Part shown: positions 1 to 10,450 of the stretch, one piece after another
How positions within the stretch are numbered: the stretch's first letter is position 1
Layout of the letters: the number at the start of each line of letters is the position of its first letter
NCBI GenBank assembly: GCA_905178155.1
Contig: CAJINV010000003.1
Coordinates: forward strand, 10,673,890 to 10,737,889
DNA from: Amoebophrya sp. A120
Taxonomy: Eukaryota > Sar > Dinophyceae > Syndiniales > Amoebophryaceae
Direction of reading: 5' to 3'
DNA: 64,000 nt
Position numbers and translations under genes: made by a program
Notes under the pieces: generated by a model
Seen by the model: only the letters and a program-made list of their open reading frames with translations
The model's database searches: none
What the model was told of the DNA's origin: nothing

Positions 1-25
1 CTTGGATGTGGTTGCCACATCCAAG
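1..25. repeat. Perfect 11-bp inverted repeat at window edge
   Basis: The arms CTTGGATGTGG and CCACATCCAAG are separated by three bases. A related sequence, CCACATCC followed by GAGCTCCTTCTTGGG, recurs at about 5212-5240 inside an intron, so this may be part of a dispersed element cut by the window edge. Function unknown. Confidence 0.6.
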
Positions 26-931
26 AAAGGAGCTCCTTCTTGGGTGCGGAAGACTGCGGGCTAACCGATGGAAAGGCAAACAGCCCCATTGCCGTTGCTG
101 GGAAGCCGTGGCAGGCTCGGCCCCTTTGTTGATGGTGACCCTGCTTGGCTATAGAAACAACATCAAGAAAAACGCCGCGCAGCGACAGGAGGGTGCGCAA
201 GAGAGGGCTACCGCGGGCCTTAGGCCTCCCTCGCTCAGGGATTTGCTTTGCTTTGAAAGTCGCCACGCGTCTAGCAGACAGCCGAGATGGCTCGGCCGCC
301 TGTGCGCTGGTCGCCCGGCCGGGGCTTCTCGGACATTTCTCCGTTTCCGTTTCCGCATCTGTTTCACGGCTTCGGGTTCCGTTCATTCTCAGTCTCGCCC
401 CTTTTTTAAAAAAAAAACACGAGAGGAGGCGGGGAAGGATCCAAGAGTCGCGAAATATTTCCGCTCTCAGTTTAGACAGTTCCAAACAAAGCCACATCCA
501 AAAAAATAGCAAAATAATTAGATAAGACGCAGCTTTTTCTACGAGTACGAGATGGAGATCGATATTTTTGCAATGCATATTTTTCGCATGACGGGCGCAG
601 GTGGGAGCGGCCTCCGCGAAAGTGTATGAGACGAGTGCACGATCCCCTCTCCTCCTCGTTTGTCACGCAAGAACGCGACTCGAGTCGTTGCCTTCTGCTT
701 TTCGCACTGCTTGCGTGACCAGCTCCATGATTGGGCCAAACATTACTACGACGCGCTTGATGCATGTAATAAATTTATTGCGGCGCACAATTTAAGAACC
801 CAAACAGCACGTCGAGGAGCACTGCAAATCTGCATCTTGCTGACCACGCTTGTCGTGTTCGTGTTGACGCTGCCCATGGCCTCGAAATGAGGAGCAGGGG
901 GAAAGCGCCGGCGAGTGACGCACTCTCATAA
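26..931. other. No confident gene; fragmentary sequence upstream of LicD-like exon
   Basis: Positions 26-530 are GC-rich with no convincing coding frame. The sequence TTTTTGCAATGCATA near 563-577 matches the 3' terminus of the family B introns seen elsewhere, which suggests an intron of an upstream-starting gene ends here. A short stretch at 807-890 could encode a hydrophobic helix (ILLTTLVVFVLTL) and may be a membrane-anchor exon of the next gene, but I cannot join it reliably. Confidence 0.4.
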
Positions 932-1684
932 AGCGAGTGGTCCTTCCTAAAGTACGCGGGTCTGGTGGGTCTTCCCAGTGTGCAAAGTGAGCTCGTGGAA
1001 GCGTACCAATTTGTTTCGAACTGGTGGCGATCTCTCAGCCACGAAGTCCCCGGGGTCGTGCGTGTGGAAAACATCGTCGTGCCGTACAAGATGACCAATC
1101 TAGACTTGTTGCGTCAGCGGGATCAGCCGCAGCCTTGGGAAGACGACATTGACGTGATGCTTACCTCCGTCTTGCATTGGGAAGAAATGGAAGTGAATCA
1201 GCATGGTGCTGCGGTTCCGGTTCCGCCGCAGGTTCTGGAGCGCCGGAAGAGTCAGTACCGCGGCTGGCACAGCGTCGCCGAGTGTCTGATGACTCCGGAC
1301 GGAGATCGGCATCCGCTTTTGAATCATGACGGGGAAGAGGTCGCGGCTCCAGCACAACCTGGCGGCGACTTGCCAGCGGTCGAAGAGCAGGATGAGCATC
1401 TTGTTCCCTCGCCATGCGAGCGCAACTCTACGTTCCACCGCGGGCAGCGGCTGGCGCAGACCATGCAGTTCTTCCTCCGCTACTTTCGGCACTGGTTTCG
1501 GTATGGCTACATTGGCACGCTAGGCAACGGGTACATCCACTTGCGAAAAATGTCCGCAATCGCGATCCCCGTGGATATTCAGGTCCGGCTGTATGAACCC
1601 CCCGGGCGCTACGTACCTGCGGGCCTGCTCTACGGGTGTCCAAGTGCACAACTCCAGCCCCCCCTCGTCGACCCCCTCATTTAA
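932..1684 (+). CDS. LicD/fukutin-like phosphotransferase, internal or 3' exon
   Basis: This open stretch of about 250 codons starts after an in-frame TAA at 929-931 and has no early ATG, so its 5' end must come from an upstream exon. It contains LLRQRDQPQPWEDDIDVML (about 1112-1165). This matches the signature of the LicD/fukutin/MNN4 group, in which a PWDDDID-type acidic cluster binds the metal and nucleotide. A later segment, RYGYIGTLGNGYIHLRKM followed by IPVDI, is compatible with the second conserved block of the family. Members transfer phosphocholine, ribitol-phosphate or mannosyl-phosphate onto surface glycans, usually in the secretory pathway. The usual GTLLG motif before the acidic cluster is not clear, and the C-terminus may continue through another intron. 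The family call is moderate and the substrate is unknown. Confidence 0.55.
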   Translation, partial: SEWSFLKYAGLVGLPSVQSELVEAYQFVSNWWRSLSHEVPGVVRVENIVVPYKMTNLDLLRQRDQPQPWEDDIDVMLTSVLHWEEMEVNQHGAAVPVPPQVLERRKSQYRGWHSVAECLMTPDGDRHPLLNHDGEEVAAPAQPGGDLPAVEEQDEHLVPSPCERNSTFHRGQRLAQTMQFFLRYFRHWFRYGYIGTLGNGYIHLRKMSAIAIPVDIQVRLYEPPGRYVPAGLLYGCPSAQLQPPLVDPLI

Positions 1685-3056
1685 AGGGCAAGACCAGCAA
1701 TAAAATATAAAGTAGAATTCAATCCGCACCACGACTTGCAGTACAATTCAGGGCGGACAAGATTGTACTAGTAGTGCTGATGTTTCGGTTCCCGAACCCG
1801 AAACTTGTTGTTATACGAATAATCCGCTAAATAGTGCCAAAAGTGACACCAGGGACCGCGAGTGCAACAGTATTTGGTATTTTGCATAACAAACGAGGAG
1901 GGTCGGTGTCGGGGGAGTTGTGCACTCCCATAAGCGGGCGCCAGTGCACATTCACCCCGAGCGTTTTCTCGATCTCACCGCGTGGTATATCCCGGGTATC
2001 CCTTTGATGACCTGGAAGAGCTTCCTATTCCCTGAAACTTGACCATCCCCATCCACTTTTTGCCTCGTACATACATACCGCATCACTTCATGTCATTGTA
2101 TGCTAAATACAAATTGGATACGCGGCATGGTTAGTTTTTAGGGGATACTTCCCTCAGTGCAAGGTCCCAAAGTTCCGAGCTCACCCTGCTTGTGTTATGC
2201 AATGCAAAATACTTAAGCATCGTACTTGATGTCTACCTAGAGTTGCAATCAAAAATTTAATTCTTCCACGACGAGGACCAGAAAAAATGCCTTTTGCAAT
2301 GATCATTTGCCTCGTTAGGCCATAGTACAGATCTTTCATGCATGACATGAGCGGCAACTAGCACGAGAACTGGGAGTGCGATGTTTATTTTGCATTGGAT
2401 ATGTGTGAAGGAACTGCAACCGCGCTCGAAGGACATGCATATGTAGTGGTGCTACAGCTGCAGTTGCAGTGGTAGTGGATTGGATGTTGGATATATCGAG
2501 ACAAAAAACCCACTTCCCTTCGGCTGCAGCAACAGCAACTACAGGCTGACGCTTTTAATGACTCTCCCCATGCCTGTGGTTCTTTGTCTTTCTACCTCCA
2601 TAACCATAAGTAGCCACAAGGACCAGGATGAAGAAACAAGAAAGGTAGAGAAAAAAACAACAAGTACGACGAAGACGGGGCGGCTCTCGTTCCTACATTG
2701 AAGACATCATGCTCAGGTACCTCTCGTTGAGTGCAGCTTTATTGTGCCTGCTTTGCGTTTTTCTCTTCTCCCGGTAAGATGTAGAACGATCATGCGCCGT
2801 CAGAAGCTAGATCAGCTTTTTCTTTTTTCTGCTTTGCGAGAGGAGGAAAAGCAGAGCGAGAAAAAAAAGACGTTGCGCCTCGACATGCAACACAGAGCAT
2901 CTTCTGTCTTGCGTCTGTCGTTTACGTTTAGTGGATTCGTGAGATTCGCTGCGCCGGATCGCGCTGGCAGTACTGGGTTGTGACTGTGAGTGTGAGTTAG
3001 AGCTTTTCTTCGTTACAGTATTCGGAGAAGCTCGGGGACGACCGTTTTTTTTCAGC
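1685..3056. other. Intergenic region with a possible 115-bp family B element
   Basis: No supported gene. Near 2196-2310, TTATGCAATGCAAAATAC faces CCTTTTGCAATGATCA in inverted orientation, which resembles a short family B element. The rest is AT-rich, and the last part is the presumed 5' leader of the glycosyltransferase gene. Confidence 0.4.
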
Positions 3057-6000
3057 ATGTGGCAACAAGTAACTACACCAAGAATTATGCGGTCAAGTAA
3101 AATCAGAATGGATTTGGATATGCATATGGATAAGGATATCAAGGAGATGCTCTGCAACCGCGGCTTTCGCTGTCTGCCGCGCATACGCGGACCATGGTTC
3201 CTAGCGAACGGCTTCTTTCGTGGCCTCTCCAGTGGGTTGAAGCATGCGCAGCGAAAGCGCAAGTTCCCATTGGCGCGTGTGGCCGATGGCATGTTCTTTC
3301 TGGTTCTACTTCTGTGGATAGGGACGACATTGACCACATGGTCTCACGGCTTTCTTGTTGTGTACCGGGGGCCCTCGGGAGCAAGATCAAAAAAAGCCAC
3401 TGCCTTGATTCAAGCTATCGCAAGGAATAAACACGCAACACAAAAGCGGCGCAAACGGAAGCGCATGTTCATGTTGCATAAGGATCATGCTCGCACGGAG
3501 CGGCTGCTCGACATGGGCGAAGAATCTTCCGCGCGAGGAGTTGTGCACTTTCGCCAGAATGACAGACAGGGTCGCGGCACCATAGTTTCTTCGCGTACTA
3601 AACACTGTGCCACTTCTTCTTCCAGGAAGCCAGCACGCGGGGCGTCGGAAGCCGAAGTAGGCGAAGGAAAGGTTCCCGTTGAACTGGTAGTCTTCGCCGA
3701 TGAGGCGTTTCAGAAGACGTACGATTTTCAGTTGAGGACCCTGCGATGCTATGCGAAACACTTCGGTTACCGTCTCTCCGTCCTTCCGCAGAAGACGAAT
3801 TGGAAAGATCTAGACTGGGCCAAACAGGCATCGGTCGAAACGAAGCGCGACTGTTTAGACGCTGCGCAAAGAAACGGGGCTTTTGCGCCCGTCCTTCGGC
3901 ACTGCCTGTTAGCGGCATACCTGGAGTCCAAAGTTCGATCGGTGCACCCGCCGCCGCCGGGAGTCAAAACTTCCAGGCGCGACGAGCATGAGAAAAACGA
4001 AAAGGCCAAGGCATCGAAGAGCAACAAAAGAAGAATCCCCGCGGTTTCAGCCTCGATGAATAAAGATAAACTTAATAAACGGAACCCTGCTCGATCTAAA
4101 TCGAACAGCCAAGCGATGGTTTCCTTTTTCCAGCACCTGCTGCGGCTTGATCTACGTGGGTCCTCAACAACTGAGGCGCAAAAGCCACGCTCCCTTGCGG
4201 AAGGGATCTACCTCCCCGAGAACGATGATCGACCTGACAACACGGTATATGTTTTGTTGGATGCAGATATGGCAGCGCATTCCCTGACAATAAGCCTAGA
4301 GCCATGGGCACGCCTGGCGTCCGGCACCGGATCCGTGATGGAGTTACCCCGGGCCGGAAACGCCGCCGCGTCGGCTCCGGCTGACAAAGGTAAAAGTGCA
4401 CTTCAGGTTCAAGAACATGGCGAGTCATCTTCGTGCAGCCCCGCACACGCTGCGGACGTGGTGCTCTTCGACCGGAACTGGGGCAGCCGCGAGACGTCGA
4501 GTACTCGTGAAGGTCACAACGATAATGAATTGATGGCCGGAACATATCTGCTTCGGAACAACCCCCGATCCAGACAATTCCTACGCCAGTGGGCGGTCCT
4601 AGGGGCAGAAGGAAGGAGCAAAAATGCCAACGAAGCCACGAGCCCTGTCTCTCCGAGAGTGTCAGGAGATGAAACCGCTGTGGCGCACCACCAAGAAACA
4701 AGTAAGAACGTCTCACAGCGTACAAGGGGAATGGACTTCAACGACCCAGCGAAGAGGACAAGTCCGCCGCATCGCCGCGCCGAGCAAAAACAACATAAGG
4801 GGCAACATGCCGATCGCCCCGCGCGCCCCAACCACCGCGTCACGGACTCACTGCCCGCGCTCCGGTACAAGGTAGAGCTGGTGGTCTTTACGCAGGGTGG
4901 CTTTCAAAGTAAGTATCGGAGCCAGCTGGCGAGTTTGCGTTGCTATGCCGAGAGGCTGGGATACGGCTTTAACGTATTTTATGGCGGGAGCTCTGATTGA
5001 AATTGACAAAATTGCTTCAAACGGGATTTGATGCGATGTAGAAATAAACCAATGCCCCACACTCCTGGATCCGTAGTTTGCAAGAGGGTGTGTCATGACG
5101 GATGTTTCAGACGCGGAAAGCCAATGATCTGTCACTTTACTTATTCAGAGCTGCGGAGCAGAGGGAAAAGAAAAGCGCCGGCTTTTGTCGTGATAGCTCT
5201 TCATCATTTTCCACATCCATGAGCTCCTTCTTGGGCAGGAGCCTCAGCGTTACATCAATCTGCAGTTTGCATTTTCTGCATTACTTAAGCTTTGCAAATT
5301 TGCAAGAGCCTCACGCTTTCATATGTTCTCAATGACGGACAAAAAATCTCTTTCCTGGGTGCGCGACGCGACGGTAGAAACGCAGGAAGGCTGTCTGCGG
5401 AAAACGACGGATGTATTCTTCCTGCGTCACTGCCTGCTTGCGGCTTATCTCGATTCCAAAAAGGACGAGGACGAAGGACCTGGGAAGCCGCCAGCGCTCT
5501 ATTTTGCATTGGATGCGGATATCGCCTCGCGTGGGTTCGATTTGAGTTTGCGCCCCTGGGCGGAACTCGCCCTCGGCTCCTTTGCGCAAGAACAGGACAG
5601 TGCGACCTGGCAGCTTATGTGGGGTGCTGGCGCGCCACACGTCGCATCCACTGCAACTACCTCGAAACGCAACAACACAGCTAAGCAGCCACCAGCAGAT
5701 GTCATGTTCTTTGAGCGAATATGGGGGCTGGAAAACCACAACGAGCTGATGGCAGGAGCATACATGGTGCAGAACACTGCTCGTGCTCGGCGGTTCTTGC
5801 GGCAGTGGGCCTCTTGGGAGGAGCAGCGACCGCCGGGCTACAGCTCCGCCGACAACGGCGCAATCCATATGGCCGTGCCCGAGGCACTGGGAGTTTCGGC
5901 GTCGCACTGCGAGAAAAAGTTTGCGGCCTTAACCTCGGACGTCACCGATCTGAGCCCCTACGCGAAAGTGCTACTGTGTGTACGCCAGCACCTGGGAATG

Positions 6001-7939
6001 GGCGCTACGCCGGACGACCCAGACGGCTCATCGTTCGAACACGCGCAAGGTGGTCTTCTTCTGGAGCAAATGCGAGCTGCTGAAACCCCGGAGGCAGGTG
6101 GAGGTGCCCCAGAAGATAGCGATCACGCCACCGCTATGCATCCCGATCGGGTTATTCCCGGCTTGCGGCTTCGAATCCTGGGGAAAGAAGCCGCGTGGGC
6201 GCCAGACTGGTGGGCTTCGAACGCCAAGATACACCCGCTTATGGTAGTGTCAGGTTGGAAACCGGCGAAATCATGGAGATAATTTGTGCCGCATTCGAAA
6301 CTAAAAATCGACATTAATTGTTGAGCCGATTTTATTCTCCAATTACTGTCTAAACGACGCATTCTCACATCGGACTAGGAGATCTACCCGCGTCGAAACG
6401 TCCGGGCCACCAACGCGGCGGCCTTCTACTGATCACAAAAACGAATAACAAGGATCATGAGCAGATGACGGAAACTCGTACCATATATACAGCGGCGCAG
6501 GTCAAGTTTCTCTGTCTCGTTGTTTAGGACAAGGCAGACTTCTTTTGGCGTGCTCGATTTCCAAACCTGTGCACCCTTACAATCGACCTCGTCCTCGCTT
6601 GCTTTCCTTACAAGACAGGCACTCTCGCTGTGCCTTGCCTTTTATGCTTCAGCGTCGCAAGTCATTTTTTATGTTTCCATTACAGTAGACATACAGGTAC
6701 ACAAAGGGTCAGGCTGTGTTAGGTTCCGGTAGATTTGCCGTGATCGCAATTTATTTTCATGTTATCGATCTCGGTCTCCTCGAGCCTGAAACTTTCATAC
6801 CTGTCGGCCACGGGATAAAAAACATGAACGAGGGACTTCAATACCAGAATGAGAATTCCCCCCTCCCACTGAATACCCATTCGGAGATTTTTTCCGAATA
6901 GACCTGCTGAGCTTCTTGACGTGCAGGATAGCAGCGTAGCTGCTGAGAGTAGAGTATGAAGACAGACGTTTTATTGGCAGTAGTCTAGTACAAAGCAAGC
7001 GAGCAGCCACGGACCACTTCCTGTACACCAGTAATTTTTAATATGCGCAAACGGCTGCATAGAAGGCGAAGCATGATCAGTAATATTCGAGTACGAGTGC
7101 ATTCTTGCTGCATGGAATGTTGGTGCTGCTTGTAGAAGCCCTAAGTATTTTGCTTTTTGCCTTTGTTTGACAGTAGAAAGATGGCAACCCGCCGAGAAAC
7201 TGCATCAGCTTCAGCGTTTTTATTGTGCTTTGTAGGGGAGGGGGTTCCTGCTCCTGGCGATATTCAACATCACTGGTTCACACCGGACATGTTGTCTTGT
7301 CTAGACGCGCACGGCATTGAAACCCGACTGCCCGACCAACGGACGACACCTCTGAACGGAGCTGCTTTCATTTCAGAAGACAGCAAAGCGCTTCACCGCG
7401 CGGTGCCGGAGTCACTTGGAATTCCTGTCGCGCAATGTGAAAAATCGGAGCAGGAGCACCAGCACGCGCCCGCCACCACCGACCGGTCGCCGTACGCCAG
7501 CTTCGTGAATTGCACTAGGGTGCGGTTGATGCAGATGGTCGGCGCGGCATCGGCTCAAGACGCTTCTGTCCCGAACGCAGACCGTGGCATCTATTTCTTC
7601 CAGGCACGAGGAGATGAGAGGAAACGAACTGAAGGTCACCGACGGCACGACCACAAGGGCCTGCTGGGTCATCTCAATGTGGATCAGACGAGCACCGCCC
7701 AGCTCCTGCATGAGGATGAAAGACAACTGCACGACGAAGAACACGCTGGCTCCCTAGTGATTCCAAACTTGGCCGTTCGGTTGCTCGGGTGGAAGCAGTC
7801 CTGGGCCTCCGACAAACTGGAGTCGGGCACTAGCGGAAGTCCGTTCGGTCACCTGAAAAACATCACGGAAGCCAAAGGGCGCCACTGGTTTGGAGAACCC
7901 ATGCTATCTTGCGTTGATGAGGTAAAGGTATCCTTCTAG
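3057..7939 (+). CDS. Type II membrane GT34/MNN10-like glycosyltransferase with repeated modules
   Basis: Model: join 3057-4978, 5328-6237, 6800-6841, 7268-7939. The lengths sum to 1182 codons with no internal stop. A signal anchor lies near residues 79-102 (MFFLVLLLWIGTTLTTW), so the protein should sit in the Golgi or ER with a luminal catalytic part. Module 1 (about residues 205-525) has VELVVFADEAF, LRCYAKHFGYRLSVL, the DxD-type metal site LLDADMA (D402-A-D404) and NDNELMAGTYLLRNN, all typical of the galactosyl/xylosyltransferase GT34 fold. Module 2 repeats these elements (VELVVFTQGGF, ALDADIA, NHNELMAGAYMVQN) and extends into an AVPEALG domain. That C-terminal domain is then repeated once more alone (AVPESLG, ending GRHWFGEPMLSCVDE). 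All three introns are TIR elements, and splicing them restores the module alignment. The acceptor sugar cannot be told. Confidence 0.75.
4979..5327 (+). mobile_element. Family A TIR intron (introner) in the glycosyltransferase
   Basis: 349 bp. It starts TATGGCGGGAGCTCTGATTG and ends AGCCTCACGCTTTCATA plus a few bases; the two ends are inverted copies of the family A terminus. The dinucleotide TT occurs on both sides (4977-4978 and 5326-5327). Removal joins YGFNVF to SMTDKKSLSW, matching the spacing of module 1. It is not a GT-AG intron. Confidence 0.75.
6238..6799 (+). mobile_element. Family A TIR intron (introner) in the glycosyltransferase
   Basis: 562 bp. The left end TATGGTAGTGTCAGGTTGG (from 6240) and the right end CCTGAAACTTTCATA (to 6799) are inverted family A termini. 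It contains the internal family A core ACAGGCACT at 6615. Excision joins NAKIHP to PVGHGIKNMNEG, which aligns with GSPFGHLKNITEAKG at the end of the third module. Confidence 0.7.
6842..7267 (+). mobile_element. TIR intron with 5-bp direct repeat TTCAA
   Basis: 426 bp flanked by TTCAA at 6837-6841 and 7263-7267. The left end TACCAGAATGAGAATTCCCC and the complement of the right end (TATCGCCAGGAGCAGG then CCCCCTCCCC) are similar, giving an imperfect TIR related to the 52961-53864 element. Excision joins NMNEGLQ to HHWFTPDMLSC, matching the parallel sequence at the protein's end. Confidence 0.65.
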
Positions 7940-10450
7940 TCGCAAAAGATCAAGAACACGAGAAAGAATGCGATGTATCCATGTACGATTGTGTTTGTTG
8001 TATGACTATGACTACGAAGATTTCGAAGATGTGACGTTTCATCAACTTCAACACGACAGCGACACCACGAGTCGTGATGAAGCTGCACATTACTACAGAT
8101 CGAGCATGAATTTCACCTCCACTGAAAGACTGAAATCAATGAAAGGACAATGACATCAAATGAAAAGAACTACAATGTGAGAAGTTTCGACACGAACACG
8201 GTCATCAACACGGGCGGACAGACTCAGACCTTCCTGTAAAAGGATGACTCAGATACATTCCAAGAATGATTGTGCGGTCACATTCCTGCAGCGCTTCCCG
8301 AATAAAGTCCCACCTGGGTGGTGCGTGGCTTCCTCTTCGACGAGTTTATTAGTTCTTGTGTGGTACTTGCTCTTGCGCTTCCTTGCGCTTGCGGACGAAC
8401 TTGCAGAACTCGTGCGAAAACAGCAAACTAAATAAAGCGACAAGGCAGTAGGAGCCAAAAATCGGAAACTGCACTTCAGCCAAGAACTTGCAAAGCGAGA
8501 GACACAAAGAGAAAAGAGCTGCGCTACTACACCAGTCGGCCTTTTTTAAGGGGCGTATTTTTTTTTTCTGCGTTGATGCCTAGAATCAAATCTACAAATG
8601 AGTTTTGCATTTGCTCATTCTTTAAATTACGAGGACTCGTTCCTCGAATAGTCCGCGCTCCACGTGGCAATCCTCAATTAGTACCCAGCTCGCGGTAGTA
8701 CTCTTAATCAGAAACACTATTAATTTGATTTTGGGGCTAGAAGTACGTTAGACAGTCACTCGCTCGCCGAAATAAGAAGCGAGCACACGATTGATTTTTG
8801 GGGTTGTGTAAATTTCTTTGCGCAGCTACCTTCTTCTACGGCAGTTCTGGAATTATCGTCAGCGATTTGTGCACCTAGCATGATTGCGAGTGTTGACATT
8901 TGCTGCAGGGATGGGGAAGTCAGCTCGTCCGTCGGGTTTTTTCGTTTTATCTGCTTGGATGGGACGAAATAATTCAGATCGTCCGTCGTTGTGTACTATA
9001 GTACTTATAAGATTTTAATTTATACGCATCAACCATGACAACATGTTTCCTGATTCTCAGCAACAGCAAAGCCAAACTTGCTTATTTAAACTTTTACTTC
9101 AAGCTGTAGTGCATGCATCCACTCATGAGATGATCAACGTCGACATCGTCTATTGGGAGTATAATGTTGAATGTGATCGCGGTTGTCGATGCTTTTGAAA
9201 CAGAAAGTAGTGAACAGAGAGGGTTTCTTCTTCATTTTGGAGGTGGAGATGAAAGATCGGCTTCTTTATTCTTGATACATCAGCATCCCTTTATCGATAT
9301 TTTTCTTGAGGTTTGCTTGTCGTGTGTGTATGTTGCAGTGGTGTATTGTAACTTGCGAAATTCGAAATCGAACTCCATTCACACAGGACCCTCCCTCCAA
9401 TCAACAATCTGATGTTGTCGTTTCTTCTTGCATAGAGGGTGACGGCAATGCTGGTCGTGTTTTTTTCGATAGTGGGCGTGCAACGTAGTTGCCAGTATGA
9501 AGGACATACGACGATAACGCGTGGCATTCGGCGTTTTCTAGTCGCTATTGTGGTTGTACTCTTCAAAATCACGTTTGAGTTGTAGATCGTTTATGTTTGT
9601 ATGTATTTCGCAACCATTCTTTTCTGAAGTTCCTCGCGCTCACAAGTGTGTCTTCGGTTTATCTCGAGGAGATGAATTGTTGTATATTCTCCTCGTTTAT
9701 TTTTGATTATGTGTATACCGTATACACTCGTGTATGAACTAAAAAAAGAGTATCCCTCTATTGATGCGCCATCTCACCGAATACATGAGGCCACCTGATG
9801 ATGCCAGGCAGGGGAGAAATTGTGATCGGAGTTGTGGAAAGTGAATCGGCTTCTTTTTTGTTTCGCTTTCCTGAGACAGGGACAGCGAGGATGGCGATGG
9901 AAGAGGACGACACGGATACCAGCTGTGCATCGTGGTGGCTGTGTCGCGGACTTCAGAGTTCGAATTTTGTGACGGTGTGCAACGACCGCGGCGCGCTTTC
10001 TCGCAAACAGGAACAAGTAGGGGTAGGCATTCTCGCTACTTCCCGGCGTCAGTCAACATCCAACGGGTCCGGGCCGCTCTTGTGAGTGCAAGGCAGAGCG
10101 TGCTAAACGTGGAGGCGCTGCCGTTTCATCACGTAGTCCACGATATTAGTAGCACAGCTCCAGCAGATTCAGCAAATCGGGCGGCATTATTTTTCGCACG
10201 TTACCCCATCGGGCGGCATTTCCCGCACGATACCCAACGACATCGCCCCAACTCAGTACAGCATCACCATCCCCAGTGGTGCATCGGAACAGGCGCCACA
10301 CCCCGGGAGCGCTTTTCCCTTCATCTGACATCTCAGCACCGACCGAATAGTCGTGAAAGGAAGTGCTTCTACGCGGATTTCAGCTGCAGACTTACGCTGA
10401 GCATTATTTTCATTTCGTCCCTCGGGATCAACAGAAGTAATAGAGCCCGG
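7940..10450. other. AT-rich intergenic region
   Basis: No supported gene. Short open frames at 7968-8153 and 9164-9412 have no recognisable features. From 9932 the frame of the next gene is already open, but the first in-frame ATG is at 10451. At 10183-10240 the phrase ATCGGGCGGCATT plus a TTCGCACG-like segment occurs twice in direct orientation. Confidence 0.45.
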
